Assembly: GCA_050947015.1 (NCBI GenBank)
Contig: JBMNVT010000035.1
Span: forward strand, 1-7,401
Origin: CAKXIK01 sp050947015
GTDB taxonomy: Bacteria > Bacillota > Clostridia > Oscillospirales > Acutalibacteraceae
Direction: 5' to 3'
Length of the DNA: 7,401 nucleotides
In this document: piece by piece, positions 5,950-7,401 of the stretch
Position numbering within the stretch: position 1 is the stretch's first letter
How the letters are laid out: the number at the start of each line of letters is the position of its first letter
The notes under the pieces: generated by a model
What the model was told of the DNA's origin: nothing
The model's input: the letters and a program-made list of their open reading frames with translations, nothing else
Database searches by the model: none
Position numbers and translations under genes: made by a program

Positions 5950-6006
5950 GCCCCGTAGAATCAAGGCCTAATAGTGACAAGTAACTATTATGTCTTGCGA
6001 TGGGGC
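5950..6006. repeat. Imperfect dyad beside the serine recombinase gene
   Basis: AATAGT (5970-5975) and ACTATT (5984-5989) are inverted about an axis at 5979/5980, as are CAAG (5962-5965) and CTTG (5994-5997). Eight of the ten central pairs match. An outer GCCCC (5950-5954) and GGGGC (6002-6006) pair is nearly on the same axis. There is no T-run after it. Large serine recombinases use ~50-bp attachment sites with weak dyad symmetry close to their gene, so this is a candidate, as is a structured transcript end. Confidence 0.4.
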
Positions 6007-6010
6007 AGAG

Positions 6011-6041
6011 AACGGTGTGACCCGAAGGTCACGCCGTTTTT
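6011..6041 (+). terminator. Strong hairpin with T-run at the recombinase 3' end
   Basis: AACGGTGTGACC at 6011-6022 pairs with GGTCACGCCGTT at 6027-6038 (twelve pairs, one G-U, 4-nt loop CGAA), and T continues to 6041. As drawn it terminates plus-strand transcription. The recombinase, on the opposite strand, has its stop codon (6029-6031) within the right arm. No T-run follows on the minus strand, so it would shield the recombinase from incoming antisense transcription rather than end its own message. Confidence 0.7.
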
Positions 6042-7285
6042 CTGCGTTCATAGGTAATTTTTGCAGTAATTGTTTCGGAAATAACGGGGATTTCCACATC
6101 GTCCACGAAGTTGAAGTAAATCTTCACTTTCTGCTGCCGCTTGCCGCTGGATTTGTCCGGGGCGTAGACAACAATCTTCTTGATATACTCGTTCACGATG
6201 GTCTGTGTCAGATCCTCCACATCCACATATTTCTGTGTCAGAGCAATAAAGGCATTCAAGCCATCATCCATTTCTTCCCGTTGTTCCACCCATCCCTCGA
6301 TAACGCCAATTTCAAGCCGTAAACGTTCCTGTTCTTCCTCATAGTCAGCGGACATCTTCTTGTATCTGTCCTTGCTGATCTCACCGAATGCGAAGTCCTC
6401 ATACAGCCGTGAGATAATGACATCCAGCGAAGCAAGACGCTTTTTTGCCTGTTCCACTTTCTTTTTTTCATCACGGATACTTTGCTCATGGTCGGCTTTT
6501 CGGCATTGCAGATATTCCTCCTGAAAGCCGTCCACGTCGTTACGGATATACTCGTTGACTGCCCGGATGCGTTCCAGAACGATTTCACGAAGCACATCTT
6601 CTCGGATATAGTGAGCAGTGCAAGTACCACGGTTGCTCTTATAGTTGTTGCAGACGTAGTGATCCTGTTTGCCCTCAAAGCTCTTGCTTGTGGCAAAGTG
6701 GAGCTTGCCGCCGCAATCGGCACAGAACAGAAGCCCAGAGAACAATCCCTGCCGTTCCGCTTTTGCGGGGCGGCGTTTGTTTTTTCTCAGTTCCTGTACC
6801 CGGTCAAACTGCGCCTGAGACACAATCGCTTCCTGTGTGTCCGGCAGGTAGAACATATTTTCTGGCTCATTGGGAATCCGCTTTTTCAGCTTGTAGGACT
6901 TGGAATAGGTCTTGAAGTTACAGGTACAGCCCGTGTACTCTTGCCGTTCCAATATCCCAACAATGGACTGGTTTCCCCAGTGGTACGGTCTTTCCGGCAT
7001 CGGCTTTTTCTTACGCTTGGCATACAGAGCCTTTGCGGTTAGAATCTGCTTTTCTTCCAGAATCCTTGCGATCTGCTCCGGACCTTTACCATCAATGCAA
7101 AGGTCGAAGATGAGCTTGACTACCGGAGCGGCTTCTTCATCCAGAATCCAGTGGTCCTTGTCCTCCGGGTCACAACGATAGCCATAGGGCGGCTTACCCA
7201 TGTGCTTGCCGCTGGTTCCTCTCTGCCGTAGACTGATACGGACTTTCTTACTGGTATCACGGGGATACCACTCGTTGAACAGAGG
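6029..7285 (-). pseudogene. Large serine recombinase lacking the catalytic N-terminal domain
   Basis: The minus-strand frame has 390 residues from the ATG at 7201. It continues in frame upstream for 28 more codons (LFNEWYPRDTSKKVR…GTSGKHM) to a TAA at 7286-7288. Numbering from that ATG, the recombinase DNA-binding domain spans ~1-135 (GKPPYGYRCDP, WILDEEAAPVVKLIF). The zinc ribbon uses C160, C163, C184 and C194. A long coiled coil covers ~228-312, and the end matches a DUF4368-type tail (~325-370). Transposon recombinases of the Tn4451/Tn5397 kind are usually 500-550+ residues. The missing ~130-150 residues form the resolvase domain with the serine nucleophile, so this copy cannot cut DNA. 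LFNEWYPRDTSKK is the normal start of the linker after that domain, which places the break near 7283. It lies behind the hairpin at 6011 and 111 nt from the integrase remnant. Confidence 0.85.
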
Positions 7286-7288
7286 TTA

Positions 7289-7401
7289 TTCGGGAAAGGG
7301 AAAGACAAACAAGCAGAAATCCAGTATTCATGCGGGTTTGTGGCGGGATGGCTCCCCAAAAGCTGAACACCAATAAGACAAGCAGCAATACAATCGCATA
7401 T
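7289..7401. other. Unidentified sequence right of the recombinase break
   Basis: None of this continues the recombinase. The only distinctive reading is on the minus strand from the window edge: YAIVLLLVLLVFSFWGAIPP, a hydrophobic run followed by a polar stretch, ending at an out-of-frame stop inside recombinase DNA. It could be the truncated start of a membrane or secreted protein, but I do not recognise it. Confidence 0.3.

Noticed and set aside
6482..7042. Plus-strand open frame (186 codons) opposite the serine recombinase
   Set aside because: It is the antisense shadow of a recombinase frame that shows the zinc-ribbon cysteines and domain motifs. No ribosome binding site or family signature.
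1..7401. CRISPR array, toxin-antitoxin pair or phage-defence operon
   Set aside because: I found no regularly spaced repeats, no small toxin/antitoxin-like gene pair, and no nuclease, helicase or NTPase genes.

Overview
The window looks like a piece of chromosome from an anaerobic gut-type Firmicute (class Clostridia, probably Oscillospiraceae/Ruminococcaceae-like). The basis is the moderately high GC, strong GGAGG-type ribosome binding sites, consensus TTGACA/TATAAT promoter, and a compact run of small membrane transporters and hydrolases. The mobile-element recombinases are of types common in gut Clostridia. Genus and species cannot be named from the sequence alone.

Layout. Positions 1-131 hold nothing I recognise and abut a 5'-truncated EamA/DMT transporter (132-668). 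A same-strand cluster follows, probably one transcription unit: an ArsB/NhaD/SLC13-type permease (751-1890), a MATE efflux pump (1913-3337), a decayed YbaK-type tRNA-editing gene merged with the tail of a GtrA-type membrane protein (3327-3882), a HAD-superfamily hydrolase (3903-4673) and a small SGNH/GDSL esterase resembling acetyl-xylooligosaccharide esterases (4717-5358). The cluster ends at a good intrinsic terminator (5395-5429) nested in a 10-bp inverted repeat. A consensus promoter (5496-5524) then drives a tRNA-Leu(GAG) gene (5612-5696), whose terminator is at 5701-5726.

From 5699 to the end the sequence is mobile-element debris on the minus strand. The C-terminal end of a tyrosine integrase (5699-5917) lies directly against the tRNA-Leu 3' end, and its last codons and stop form the tRNA terminator hairpin. 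This is the arrangement expected for an element inserted at tRNA-Leu. The integrase breaks off at 5917 and is followed by a dyad-symmetric non-coding patch, a strong hairpin, and a large serine recombinase (6029-7285) that lacks its catalytic N-terminal domain. The simplest reading is nested insertion and decay, but assembly mis-joins must be excluded because several genes here stop abruptly.

The intact genes (two transporters, a HAD hydrolase, an SGNH esterase) form a housekeeping or niche-adaptation cluster with no obvious shared pathway. I see no new defence or metabolic system. The most unusual items are the rearranged YbaK-GtrA locus, a HAD enzyme without the second motif-I aspartate, the dual use of DNA at the tRNA/integrase boundary, and the dyad beside the serine recombinase.
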